DNA of 64,000 bases, from the NCBI GenBank assembly GCA_012934845.2, contig WNNJ02001739.1:248001-312000 (forward strand), written 5' to 3'. Positions within the stretch are counted from its first letter, which is position 1, and each line of letters begins with the position of its first letter. The stretch is from Pomphorhynchus laevis (Eukaryota; Acanthocephala; Palaeacanthocephala; Echinorhynchida; Pomphorhynchidae). Position numbers and translations under genes: made by a program. The notes beneath the pieces are model-generated. The model made no database searches, had not been told where the DNA came from, and saw only the letters and a program-made list of their open reading frames with translations. Of this stretch, positions 21,931 to 33,479 are shown in pieces.

Positions 21931-22512
21931 TTAAAGGAGTAAGGTTTGATAAACGGAGATAGATCGCCAAGCAGAAGAGAGAAAAGCAGGGGACCTAGGA
22001 CTGAACCTTGTGGAACCCCGCAAAAAAATAGGGATGGGAGGGGAGGATGATGAATTAGAACAGACGCGAAAGGAACGGTCGGATAGATATGAGGCGAACC
22101 ATGCTACGAAGGAGGAAGAAAAGCCGTAATCATAACGAAGGCGAGAAAGGAGGACGGAGTGGTCGACAATGTCGAATGCGGAGGAGAGGTCGAGGGAGAT
22201 GAGAACACTATATAGAGCCTTGTCTCGAGAAATGAGTAAGTCGTTGTACACTTTTATGCATGCGATTTCTGTCGAGTGATTAGAACGGAAAGCGGATTGG
22301 AAAGGAGGGTACAGATTGGATGAGGAGAGATAAGCGTTGATTTGTATTAAGATGAGGCGTTCTAAGAGCTTAGAAAGAGTAGGGAGTAGTGAAATGGGGC
22401 GATAGCTAGAAGGAAGGGAGGGGTCGAGCGATTGTTTCTTAAGGAGGGGACGAACGATTGCGGATTTCCAGTGTGAAGGGAAGATACGACTGCGGATGGA
22501 CGAGTTAAACAA
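21931..22512 (-). pseudogene. LINE B ORF2 reverse transcriptase, fingers and palm
   Basis: Visible motifs are YRPISLLPTLSKLLERLI (fingers, residues about 41-58), AFRSNHSTEIA, and ISLDLSSAFDIVDHSVLLSR (motif A with its catalytic Asp). The frame then runs into an altered motif B region. The YADD box sits in a separate frame just downstream at 21926. Confidence 0.8.
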
Positions 22513-22580
22513 GGTTATGAGAAATGGGGATAGCGATGAGCATATGTATTTTAATATGTGAGTAGGCAGGGATTGGCAGG

Positions 22581-23768
22581 TTAGGTTTTGTTGGGCAAGG
22601 ACAAGAGGACAGATGATACTTCTGTAGGTGAGACAGGGAGAAGATGAAAGAGTTCCGGAAGGATGAGATTAGACTGGGCAGAGTGGGATAGGATGGAGAC
22701 CGGGGTGTGAGAGAGCAACGTGGATACTTTAGTCTGGAGAAATGACGAATAATCATTGGCATTGATGTTGCACGGCGAAGAGGAGCGAGCAAGGATTGAG
22801 TTAAAAGTATGCCAGAGAGTCTTAGAGTTGAATGAAGTGATGATTTTATGCTGCCAGAAGGAGTTGCATTTGGTACGTAGTAGGTTGAGATGAGACCGGC
22901 GAAGAGCAAGATAGGAATCACGGGAATACTGAGAGATCGAGCGGAAATCACGTCTGAGAGAGCGGTGATAGACTCGAAAAGCATGGCGGAGTCGACGCTT
23001 TGATAGTAGGCATTGGATGTCAAACCATGGGGCACGGTGCAAGCGACGGTGTGTGTGAGACTTGAAGGGCAAGATAATATCGAGAGTGGATGTGAGTTCA
23101 GAATCGAAAAGAAAGGCGAGATCATGATGAGATGAATATGTTATTGTGGGTAATGATAGAGATGATTTGAGTAAGGCAGAGCGGAGAAGGGAGAGGTCAA
23201 GATTTCTCCAAGGGCGACGTAGGATTGTAGGTGTGTGAGGAGGGGTGTGGTTGTGAGTGAGATCAAGGGTGATAAGAAAGTGATCGGATAGACCAGGATC
23301 AGAGATGGACAGTGAGGTGTAGGCAGCTAAATGATCATGGACAGCGATGATGTCGAGTGCCCCAGGAAGTATATGTGTGGGGGCAGTGGAGATTAGTTTG
23401 TAATTGTAGTTGAATAGAATGTTGATGAACTGGATTGACTCGGTGGAAGAGGGGCGGTCGAGGCGGATGTTGAAGTCGCCAAGAACGATTGAAGGGATTA
23501 AGGACAAAGAACAGTGGGACAGAAGGTCAGCAAGTTCGGTAAAAAATAAGGATGTAGGAGCTAATGAACCAGGACGGTATACAATGGCGAGATCTAGAGT
23601 GATCGGGTTAGAAGAACGACAAGTGAGCAATTCAAAAGAGCAAGGACTGAAAGGGGGATTGATTTTGCGAAGAGACGCGGGGTGACGCGCGAATGCGACG
23701 ATGCCGCCATGATTAGAGAATTTAGAAGTGCATGAGCTGGGGGGCGGGCGGATTCGACTAGGGAGCAA
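22581..23768 (-). pseudogene. LINE B ORF2 endonuclease and linker
   Basis: This 395-residue frame carries most of an apurinic-type endonuclease: NHGGIVAFARHPASLRK, IVYRPGS, VLGDFNIRLDRPS (catalytic Asp-x-Asn), and GLSDHFLITLDL (catalytic Asp-His pair). It is followed by the long Arg/Ser-rich linker with APWFDIQCLLSKRRLRHAFR. The N-terminal LLNTRSILNK and LTESWHSDSDD parts lie in an overlapping frame at 23594-23962, so one frameshift separates them. Confidence 0.82.
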
Positions 23769-23962
23769 ACGGTAGCGAGCAGACGGCGAATGGAAAGGTC
23801 GTCGGAATCTGAGTGCCAGGATTCGGTGAGGCAGAAGAGATCGATGGATTGCTTAGTGAATAGATTAAGGATGAGATCGGATTTATTGAGAATAGATCTA
23901 GTGTTGAGGAGGCCGAGCCGGAAACCGTTTGTGGTGGTGATAGGGGCTAGTAAAGCAGACAC
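23594..23962 (-). pseudogene. LINE B ORF2 N-terminus of the endonuclease
   Basis: The frame starts the endonuclease with GLLNTRSILNKSDLI and FCLTESWHSDSDD, where the Glu of TESW is the expected catalytic glutamate. It goes out of frame near 23740, where the next frame takes over. ORF1 ends about 30 bases upstream, a typical LINE arrangement. Confidence 0.75.
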
Positions 23963-24238
23963 ATAAGGGAGATAGCGCTATTAAATTTTTGGGCGGGTGT
24001 GGACAACTTGAAAATTTCCGTCTATGTTTCGGATGGAGAGTGATGTTTCGCCGTTTTCCTCGCGACGGCGTTTTTCGATGCGGGCTGAAGAGATTTGAGC
24101 GATTTCAGAAGGGGCGCGATCGGGGAAAATTCGAGTGGTTGAAGATGACATGAGTTTGAATCGTTGAGAGAAAACAGAAGACGCGTGAGAGCGATGCTTG
24201 AAAAAAATTTTTAGGAGAGGGGGCCGGGAAGGATTAGA

Positions 24239-25060
24239 TTAAGAAGATTTGTTTAGACGGATGAATGCGACAGGAGAAATGTCCTTGAAAAAGGATGGTT
24301 CATCCGCAGGGACAATAGACGAGAGGATGGATCTGAAGGCGGAAACATCGTGGTCTAGACGTGCTTGTGGAGATAAGGAGTTAGAAGGCGTGATATTAGT
24401 GACAATGACGCAACGATCGCGAAAAGCAAAGCGCTTCCGTAAAAGAGGACGACTGACGTGAGTAGGTGAGATCACGATAGAAGAGCTGGCAGTTGATGAT
24501 TTGGAGGGATTTGGTTTGACGACGGGAGACATAGAGGATAATGATAATAAAGAGGGTGGCAAGCGATGTGAGGAAAGGTTATGAGTGGAAGGATAGTGGA
24601 GGTTGGTGGAGGTGATTTTGATTGATGGATGCAAGGCATTAAGAAACGAGACTAGAAGGACGGGACGTGGGGTGTCGGGAAGTGAAAATACATTAGTTGT
24701 AACAATTTGCGGCTCCGTCACTGTCTCGGTAGATTTATCATAAACTTGACAAAATCCATCTTGCTGCGATACAATTTGCGGCTTATTCACTGTCTCAGTA
24801 GATTTATCAGAAATTTGAGAAATTCGATCGTGCTGCGATGCCATTTCCAATTGCTCTAAGCGTTTTATTAACAAGTTGATTTGTTTCGCCGCACAGAATC
24901 CGCAGTAGAACGGTGGCCCGCCACAAGTTTCCTGACCCAAAGCACAATTATGTGTTACTGATGTCCAGATTTGACAGCCGCTAGCGGAGCATTCCACTTG
25001 TATGTTCTCGAGCTTGCCGGTTTTATCGGTATCAACAGAGATTGCTCGCTTGGCTCCCAT
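24239..25060 (-). pseudogene. LINE B ORF1 protein (Cys-rich finger, RNA-binding-like)
   Basis: A 273-residue frame starts at ATG 25060. Residues 24-56 hold a PHD-like cysteine pattern (C24, C29, W32, C39, C46, C53, C56), followed by a short Leu/Lys helix. A duplicated ISDKSTETV/VYDKSTETV segment lies near residues 83-117. The C-terminal half has FRDRCVIVTNITPS and PVAFIRLNKSS, as expected for an RRM-like ORF1 fold. Past 24239 the match to copies C and D continues in another frame (IFPDRAPSEIAQISSARIEK), so one frameshift removes the last 80 or so residues. Copy D has the same Cys finger, so it is a family trait. Confidence 0.75.
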
Positions 25061-25301
25061 TAACTGTAGGTTGCAATAATTTACAATTTTTAAAACTGCG
25101 ATCCTTGTCTACAAAAATGCTCTTTGTATATAAAATAGGTTTAGGTTCTTCTTCTGTTGTTCTTCAGTTGTACAATTGTGAATATTAATTGTAAGATGTT
25201 GTAATCAAGAAAATTTTTACTTGATTAGAAGTGGATAACATTCATAAAAATCGTAATAATAGCTTTCTGAATAATAAACAAATATATATTTATATTTTTA
25301 A

Positions 25302-27640
25302 CGTGGAAAATGCGTGCCAGCGCACGCTTACATGACTACGAAAAAAAACAAAAGTCTAAATCATGTGTCGAGAAGGATGGAACGGAGGAGGTATTTGAAT
25401 ATTATAAAGAAAGAAGCGCAGCGGACGTCGAGAGGGAGCTGATTCTAGGCATGTGGGGCGGCGACGAGGAAGGATCGAAGACCATAGTTGTTGGAGTAAT
25501 TGGGAACGTGTAGTAAGAGGGTATGACGGAAACACAGCGATATCGAGGTGAGGCGAGTGTCGTCTAAGAAAAGAAGGTTGATGAACGATAGGGAGCCGAC
25601 AGCGATGAGACGAAAAGTTACGATAAGAAGGCGGAATGTGATGCGGATGTGGATGGTGGGTGAGGAGAGTTGGGTAAGATATATGGATGTGTGGTCGAAG
25701 CGACGGAGACGAAAGAGCACTCAAACGGCGGAGTTGATTATGCGTTGTAAAAATGCTGAGTCAGTAAGTGATTTTGGGGCAGAGAAGCGATGACGCTTTG
25801 AGAGTAGGCATTGTGTGTAAAACCACGGGGCACGGTGCAAGCGACAGTGAGGGTGAGGCTTGAAGGTCAAGAGAAGATCGAGAGTGGATATGAGTTTAGA
25901 GTCGAAAAGAAAGGCAAGATCGCGAGGAGAGGAAGATGTTATTATGGGAGAAAATAGAGATGATTTGAGGAAGGCCGAGCGAATATGGGGAAGGTCAAAA
26001 TTTCTCCAAGGGCAACGCAGGGTTGTAGGTGTGTGAAGCGTGAATGGTTGGAAGTGAGATCAAAAGCGACTATAAAGTGGTCGGATAGACCAGCATCGAA
26101 GGGCAGTGAGGTGTATGCAGCAAAACGATTAGGGACTGCGATGATGTTAAGTGCCCCGCCAATGATATGTGTGGGGGCAGTGGAGATGAGTTTGTAATTG
26201 TAGTTGGATAGTATGTTGATGAACCGGATTGAATCAATGGATAAGGGCCTGTCGCGGCGAATGTTTAAGTCACCTAGAACAAGTGAAGGGATGAAGGACA
26301 AAGAACAGTGTGAAATAAGGTCAGCGAGTTCGGTAAAAAAATAAGGAGGTAGGAGCTGATGAACCAGGACGGTATACGATAGCGAGATCTAGAGTGATTG
26401 GGCTAGAAAAACGACCAGTGAGCAATTAAAAAAGCAAGGACTAAAAGGGAGAGTGATTTTACGAAGAGACGCGGGGTGACGTGCGAATGCGACAATGCCG
26501 CCATGATTATAGAATTTAAAATTGGATGAGATGAGGGGGAGGGTGGATTTGGCTAGTGAGCAACCGGCAGAGAGCAAACGGCGAGTGGAGAGGTCGTCAA
26601 AATCGGAGTGCCAGGATTCGGTGAAGCGGATGAGATCGATGGATTGCTTGATGAGTAGGTTGATGATGATATCGGATTTATACAGAATAGATCTAGTGTT
26701 GAGGTGGCCGATGCGGAAACCGTGTGTGCTGATGAAAGGGGCTAGCGGAGAAGACACATAGGAGAGATGGAGCGCCATCGAATTTTGGTGCCGGTGTAAA
26801 CAACTTGAAAATTTCCGTCTATGTTTTGGATGGAGATAAATGTTTCGCCGTTTTCCTCTTGACGGCGTTTTTCGATGCGGGCAGAAGAGAGTTGATCGAT
26901 TTCGGAAGGGATGCGATCGGGGAAAATTCGATTGGTTGAAAATGACATGAGTTTAAATCATTGAGAGAGGACAGAGGACGCGTGAGAGTGATGCTTGAAA
27001 AAAATTAGGAGAGGGGGGCTTAGAAGGACTAGATTGAGAAGATTTGTTTAGGCGGATGAATGCGACAGGAGAGATGTCGTTGAAAAATGATGGTTTATCC
27101 GCAGGAACATCGTGGTCGAGACGGAAACAGCGTGGTCGAGACGTGCTTGTTGAGATAAAGAGGTGGAAGAAGTAATATTAGTGACGATGACACAACGATC
27201 GCGAGAATGAAAGCGTTTCCGTAAAGGAGGACGAGTGACGTGAGTGGATGATATCACGATAGTAGAGTTGGTAGTTGAGGATATGGAGGGAGTAGGTTTG
27301 ACGACGGGAGACATATACGATAAAGATAATATAGAGGGTGGCAAGCGATGTAAGGAAAGGTTATGGGTGTAAAGCTCGCAGAGGTTGGTTGACGTTATTT
27401 ATTGATGGGTGTAGGTTATTGAGAAACGTGACAGGATGGACGGGACGGGGGTGTCGGGAAGTGAAGATGGGATGGGAAGTGTATATGATGACAGGATCAG
27501 TGGGTTGATAAAATACATTGGAAACGACGGTAGTAGTTTGAGTGGACGTGTTGGATGCTGATATGTGCTTATGGGAGAGGTTGCGGATAAGGCAGATAAT
27601 ACATTAAATTTTTGTGGATAAGGCAAGTATTATAATAAGG
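25302..27640 (-). mobile_element. CR1/L2-type LINE, copy C, RT deleted
   Basis: This has the same subfamily and orientation as copy B. From the 5' side it has ORF1 (about 27630-26760, several frames) and the endonuclease (26778-about 25940, with GHLNTRSILYK, FTESWHSDFDD and VLGDLNIRRDRP). The linker then jumps directly to the C-terminal domain at about 25760, so about 1.6 kb holding the RT is missing compared with copy B. The 3' hairpin is at 25312-25327. Its C-terminal domain overlaps a region almost identical to 21240-21480 of copy B. Confidence 0.82.
25312..25327 (-). repeat. LINE 3' terminal hairpin, copy C
   Basis: Perfect 6-bp stem GCGTGC/GCACGC on the - strand with the same loop as copy B. 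Confidence 0.8.
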
Positions 27641-28020
27641 CAGATAATACATTGAATTCTTTGTAACGATGTTGTAAATAATGATTTTGTTTTATTATTA
27701 TTTTTATTTCAATTATAATTTCTTTCGTATTGTTGTTTTGATCTTTCTTTCTATTGACATTTGTTTCTATTGCTTTGTCTTCGAAAGTTGCCGATGCTAT
27801 AAAATAAAATATATCGAATGTTCAAAAATATGAAAATCTAAAACTCAATTGTTCATTTTTTCCAAGTCGCCGAATTCAGAATTCATGTCACAAGCTCGAT
27901 GTAACAATAAGATTTTCTTAATAAGTAAATATACAGTTAAAGAATAAATGGTGACATCATAAATGAAATAAAACAAATTTATGTGAATTCGAGAATTATA
28001 TTTTCACTATCTTCTTCCAA
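27641..28020. other. A+T-rich spacer
   Basis: A short phrase AAGGCAGATAATACATT occurs twice at the border with LINE C (about 27590 and 27638). Otherwise nothing is recognised. Confidence 0.5.
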
Positions 28021-28021
28021 T

Positions 28022-29395
28022 CCGTAGTGGGATAAGATTATGCAAGTTCACACTAACGCGTCATCCTTCGATTGATCCACTCAGCCTCCTCGACGCGTGT
28101 GGCCCTGATGGCTTAAGCCCAATACACCTACGATATATCGCAGAATTGTCAGCAGGAGCCTCAGCAAGTCACTTGGTCACGGCTTTGACGAATCTAATGA
28201 AAATTTTTCTGAATGAAAGTGGATTCGACAAGTGAGCAACCGGCAGAGAGCAAAAATGAGCGCTAACGACGTTTTCGTGATTTTTCGTAGTTCACTCAGC
28301 TTGCCAAAGATTGGCTTCGTTCTTCGATGTACCACCTGCTACAGAAATGAAATGCTTTAATTGTTCGACTGAAGTTCGAAGACTATTGAGCGAAATACTT
28401 AATGTGTCACTACCCAACGAAGCCTGGAGGCAAACTACCTCTTCCGATTCGTCTTGGATGCCTCGGTGTTTGCCAGGCATTGGATGCTGACATTCCTGTG
28501 TTCGGTGAAGAACTGAAGAAGATACTTATACGGAACTCTCCGCCGTTAACCCTTCGCCCTTCAGAATCAAACTGAGAAAATACCACAAATAAATGTAATG
28601 CGAAATTTCGGACGACCATTTCATAGGATCAAAAATCTCAAAAAAGATGGAGTGCCATACACTACGAAGCGTTCCAACAAAGACTTGTCGACGAAGCACG
28701 AACAACTGAATCTCGAACTCGACTCATCACAGCAGCATCAAAGTGGTCCGGGGCGTTCCTTGAAGCACTACCGATCACATCCGTAGGTATACGACTTGAT
28801 GACCGATCTATTTCTATCGCCGCAGCGTTGAAGCTCGGTGTTCAATGCTTTCAACCGCACGAGTGTATCTGCGGAGTGTCGGTCCCGCGGCACAGTGTTC
28901 ATGCCTTAGACTGCAACAGGATAATGTCTCGTTACCATCAACATGTTGCGGTCAACGGGATTTTGAGAATGGATCTCGCTGCCTCAGGATCGTCGTCCAG
29001 ACTCGAACAGGGAAGCTTAGGGCGAGACGACGGTAAACAATCTGAACATATTATGCTATGTGAAGCTTGCCATATACTCGTTTGGGATTTCACTTGCCCG
29101 AACACCCTGGCAGCCAGTCATGTCGCCTATGCAGTGTTTTCTGCCAGCGCTGTTGCATCCCACGCGGAGCAGCTCGACGAACCACATACATCTGTTTCGA
29201 TGATCGTCAGTATTTGTTCGTCCCCATCGCCATCGAAACACTAGGTGCGGTCGGTCCCAGCGCATCTGCGTTTTTGAGGCAGCTTAGTTCGAGGTTGGGG
29301 CGGACTACCAGAAATAAACGCCCATTCAGCTAGTTCATGCAAATAATCAGCGCAGCCGTGTAACGAGGGAATGCAGCATTTTATTTGAAATCGGC
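28022..29395 (+). mobile_element. Relic of an RT element with C-terminal nuclease-like domain (DGLRPQHL-type family)
   Basis: Three ordered blocks on the + strand match a protein family common in invertebrate genomes. First is SLLDACGPDGLSPIHLRYIA (28080-28140), the pre-RT helix. Next is the region after the RT palm, with SLSLPKIGFVLR (about 28300) and PIRLGCLGVCQALDADIP (about 28440-28500). Last is the C-terminal domain, with DDRSISIAAALKLGVQCFQP (28800-28860), a GRDDGKQ stretch and ILVWDFTCPNTLAASHVAY (29075-29130), which looks like a PD-(D/E)XK-type nuclease core. It ends with a PIAIETLGAVGPSASAF-like segment near 29240. The RT palm is deleted and frames are broken repeatedly. Assignment comes from remembered family motifs. 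Confidence 0.6.
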
Positions 29396-29399
29396 TTAG

Positions 29400-29732
29400 A
29401 GATCCATCCCTAGGCAACTACCTTCTTTGACTAGTTTTATATATTATTGTAATAGTTTCGGAATAAATTAGTTAAAAATAATGAAATTAATTAAAAATTG
29501 AACTTATTAAGTGGACTCATTTAAAACCTAACTTAAAAACTTTTAATTTGTAATGTAGTAAACTTATTAGTGGACTTATAAAGTGGATATTCACAATAGC
29601 CATTTTAATAAACCTGTATATTTTTAATGGATAACTCTCGTGTGATATCAAGTCAATATATACGTTGTTTCCTCAAATCTATACCCCCTTTTTCAATCTG
29701 CATTCAGTTCTAATCATTCTATTGAACTGTAG
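29400..29732. other. A+T-rich spacer
   Basis: No gene recognised. A phrase containing TTATTAGTGGACTTA recurs near 29505 and 29563. Confidence 0.45.
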
Positions 29733-29828
29733 AATGTGGGATAATCACTCTATGCAGCAATGTGGGCTAATCACTCTATGCAGCAATGTGGGCTAACCAC
29801 TATGCAGCAATGTGGGCTAATCACTCTA
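29733..29828. repeat. 26-base tandem repeat, 4 units
   Basis: Units beginning AATGTGGGCTAATCACTC start at 29733, 29759, 29785 (two bases short) and 29809. They sit immediately before a LINE relic. Confidence 0.85.
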
Positions 29829-29859
29829 CTAAACTTGTTTGTCTAAAAGTTTCAGTGAT

Positions 29860-30800
29860 CTACTTCAAGCCTGTGATATGACACTATATAGTGTCGTAAT
29901 CTCTCTTGACCTGCCTTCTGCTGTTGATATTGTTGATCATTATGTTCTACCATTTCGTCTTCTTCACGACTATGGTTTTTCAGTTCCTACTGTAGCCTAG
30001 TTCACATCTTATCTCTCCAAACGCTCTTTTTGTGTTCACTCAAACTCCTTTTCATCTATATATTCTTCCATCTCGCACGGTGTTCCACTAGACTCAGTTT
30101 TAGGTCCTATTCTTTTCTTCATCTTGCCTCGTTCTTATACCGTCTCTTCTATTTATCAGAATCGATAATTCCCTTAGCTTATTTGCCAACTCCTCCAATT
30201 CTGTACCTTTACTTATCCAACGTATCATAAACTCTGCTGCTTGTGTTCTCTTGTGTCCTTGTCGCTTCGACCATATATCCCATAAACTTTCCGTTCTATC
30301 TTGGCCCACTATCAACCTTGGTGTTTACTTTCGTTTTCGTATTGTTACCTTTCGTCTTCTAACTTGTCACTCACCATCCGACTTACACTTTGCTTACCTT
30401 GATGATTCGCATTCTACCATCTTGGCTCTGCGATCAAGTAATTATCTAATTCATGCCCCTTCGCACTCAACCTCCGCTCTTTTATCGTCGCTGCTACACT
30501 TGCCTGAATTCTTTGCCAGCATACGTCCGTTCTTCCTCGTCGCTTCCACTCTTCAAAAAGGTATACGCTCCTCACTATGGTTCCTCCTCCACAATAAGTC
30601 AAGAAACGAATTCCCTCCACATCTTATCCAGTTCACAATTCTTCATACCTCTGTAACGAAACCACTCAACATTTTTTGTTCCCCGACGCCTTTCCACATT
30701 CCACTCATTTCCCTTATCTTAAATATATTTGATACAATTTCATCAACATTTTCATTTTACATTCTATTTTTTGTAGAATGGGGCTAACTGCACTTTTAAT
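29860..30800 (+). mobile_element. Divergent CR1/L2-type LINE relic
   Basis: The + strand carries motif A as SLDLPSAVDIVDHYVL (about 29900-29950), then HDYGFSVPTVA, a motif B trace (GVPLDSVLGPILF, about 30080-30120), and a C-terminal domain (30251-30660). The YADD region is missing. The sequence differs enough from copies A-F to be an older subfamily. It does not end in their hairpin. Confidence 0.65.
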
Positions 30801-32125
30801 CCTAAAAAGCAATGGCTGATTTTTGAAACATATTTACACCTGCTTCCTGAAGCAAGGCGGTAGCACCACTAGATGTTGACCTCACATTAAATGTTTAAGA
30901 ATAATTGAGGCAGCTAAGTATATGATTGAAGAGAGGGGGTACTAGGTCCACTAGTGTACTAGTGGACCTAGTACACTAGTATAGTACACTTTACTAATGT
31001 ACTAGGTACACTGGTAATTAGCTAGAACTGACGCGTATCATGGTCGTCTTTATAGTAAAAGCGCTTTGTATCCAACAGTATTTCTACCCTGTTAACAATT
31101 ATAGCAGGCAAACTGAGGGATATGAGAGAGGAGATAACAAATGGAATGAAAATACCAAATTACCTATCATGAACTAAAATAATTTATATCAAATCGAATA
31201 AAAATAGTACGTTTTTCTGATGATAACTGCATCAGTTAGCGAAATATCTAAATTAAATTTGTGTTTATTGAACCTGCTTTAAAATTGCAAATTTAAAAAT
31301 GTAATTTTCGAATTCATATGAAATAGGCGTTTACTTTATCCTCATTTCTCTCAGAGAATAGCAAATAATAAAAATAGAAATGATAGTGTCATCATAAGAA
31401 ACAATACGTTTTGTTTTTAAAAACAGTTGAAAATAATTTGTTTGAGTACAAACTTGATCTGTTATTGTCGAAAAACGGATGCTTAATAAATAGTAAACCA
31501 GCAATCAAAGGCCAAAATAATATGTAGCACTCGTTCCTGGTTCTTTATGGGAAATTTACTTTGGTGAATTTTAAATTTTATCAATAGGTTGGACTCACAT
31601 AAAAATCGACAAAATTAATCTGTATTAGTATGAAATCTAAATATTGAACAAAATTCCACAATAGAACTGCAATTTAAACTGAAAAAAAACGAGAACTTAG
31701 GTATTTTATAATATTCCTACAAACAAATGTTCATAGGTACAAACAAATATTCATAGGTACTAATGTTATAAGACACCAAAATTGACTAAGATCGAGTGGC
31801 GTATCCGTTTACTGTTTCTTACAGGTTGACTAGGAATGTAGCGTGTGATTTTTGAACATAATATAAAATGAGACGTGACAATCTGGGTTGAAAATTTCAT
31901 TTCAAATTTAAAAGCCATCCCTAAAATTTAAACATTATATTAGACACTATTGTCAAACATAATTGTATTTATCTCTCAAGTTTCTTATCTTTTATTTTAA
32001 GTTCATTATTTTTTAATTTATGGATTTTAATATAATCATATATCGAATTTTGAAGCAGGAGGAATTAATATTGAATTTTATTAATATTAATAATACAAAT
32101 GATATAATACAAATGATATTTGCCA
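30801..32125. other. Intergenic DNA
   Basis: No gene recognised. It contains the palindrome at 30939-30974 and a 21-base duplication (AAACAAATRTTCATAGGTAC) at about 31721-31760. Confidence 0.5.
30939..30974. repeat. 36-base perfect palindrome
   Basis: Arms of 17 bases (GTACTAGGTCCACTAGT and its inverse) are separated by two bases without mismatch. Further ACTAG/GTAC steps follow to about 31020, suggesting local palindromic expansion. Confidence 0.88.
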
Positions 32126-32145
32126 CTAATATTAATGTGGCAAAT

Positions 32146-32161
32146 GCGTACAAGCGCACGC
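32146..32161 (-). repeat. LINE 3' terminal hairpin, copy D
   Basis: GCGTGC and GTACGC on the - strand form the same stem with one wobble/mismatch, followed by ATTTGCCACATTAATATTA. Confidence 0.7.
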
Positions 32162-32398
32162 TTACAAGTCCACAAACAAAAATGAAAAAGTCAAGCAGAT
32201 AAATTGTTTAAATGGGATCGGATTTGTCGTTTGAAGCACGGCAGGGAAGTTGATTGGCGTATATGAATGGGCAGATGATTCCACGATAGAGGAGCAGCCA
32301 CCAGGAAGGAGCGGAGTCCAAAGGAGGTAGAGTAGTTTGGGACATGTAAAAGAAGGGAATTACAGGAACGCAAGGAACAGTAAACAGGACGAGAATTA

Positions 32399-33073
32399 TC
32401 AAGAAAAGGAAGGTTGAGAAATGAAGGGGTATGAAAAGTTACAAGGCGGAAAAGCAACGATAAGAAGACGAATTTGAACACGACAATAAATTGTAGGCAA
32501 ATCGAGAGAAGCAAGATGGTAGGATGCATGATCAAAACGACGAAGACGGAGGAGAATTCGGACAGCTGCGTTGACGATGCGTTGTAGGGGAAGAAGAGTG
32601 GATTTAGGTGAGTTGGAAAATAGACTAAGACAATAATCGAGTCTAGAAAAAAGGAGAGAAGATATGAGAGTCATACAAGAAGGGAAATCGATCAATCTAC
32701 GAACTTGACGGAGGTTGCGGAGTATCAAGGTAGATGAGCGTACTTTATCTCTAACGAAAGGTTTAAGTGAAAGTCGGTTGTCAAAATGGAAGCCTAGGAA
32801 AACGAGATTATCAACGATAGGAAGAATTGTAGAATTTAATGATACGGAGGGAGGTTCGAAGCCGAGGCGTCGAGGTAGGATCCACATAATTTTGGATTTA
32901 TCAGGATTCAGAGAAAGGCGAAGGGAAGAAAGATGATTGGAAATTGAGACAAGACAGTCGGAAGCAGAAACACTAAGATCATGAATACGATAAGCAGGTG
33001 CATGAGCATAGATGAGAATGTCATCAGCATATTGCATAACATGGAAGTTAAATTTATGAGAAATCGAAGACAA
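32399..33073 (-). pseudogene. LINE D ORF2 RT catalytic part, thumb and C-terminus
   Basis: A 224-residue frame includes QYADDILIYAHAPAYRIHDL (motif C), DKSKIMWILPRR, FLGFHFDNRLSLKPFVRDK, and the C-terminal LRRFDHASYHLASLDLPTIY. Just upstream in another frame the + complement encodes SGVPQGSVLGPILFSLLL (motif B, about 33140-33090). The final residues of this frame depart from the family near 32420, where a frameshift leads to the 32191-32535 frame. Confidence 0.8.
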
Positions 33074-33479
33074 ATCACCAAGAAGAAGAGAGAAAAGTAT
33101 AGGGCCTAATACGGAGCCTTGTGGAACACCGGACGGAATGGACGAAGGATGGGAGAGAGAAGAGTTAGAATATACGCGAAATGTACGGTTTGATAGATAT
33201 GAAGAAAACCATGATACAGTGGGTAAAGAGAAGCCATAATCATGACGAAGGCGATGGAGAAGAATCGAGTGATCGACGATGTCAAAAGCAGACGATAGAT
33301 CAAGAGAAACTATGACACTACATAATTTATGATCGCGCGATATGAGTAAGTCGTTATAAACTTTAAGACATGCAATTTCGGTAGAGTAATTAGAGCGAAA
33401 AGCGGCTTGGAAGGGAGGAAATAAGTTAGAGGAATAGAGATATGTATTAACTTGCTTAAGAACGAGACGCTCAAGGAGT

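Larger units (their letters stand above)
21028..25200 (-). mobile_element. CR1/L2-type LINE, copy B, nearly full length
   Basis: On the - strand the copy runs from a possible 5' leader (about 25200-25061) through ORF1 (25060-about 23990), ORF2 endonuclease (about 23962-23000), linker, RT (about 22520-21700) and C-terminal domain (to 21088). It ends in the 3' hairpin at 21041-21056 followed by TTAAAATAAAT. Five or so frame breaks were counted across ORF2 and one in ORF1. It and copy C form one subfamily, distinct at protein level from the A/D/F subfamily. Confidence 0.88.

Noticed and set aside
23410-23685. Open frames on + opposite LINE B and D (e.g. 24249-24461, 25548-25793, 33673-33855)
   Set aside because: They are antisense shadows of the LINE ORFs, rich in Arg/Glu as expected from complemented Ser/Leu codons.
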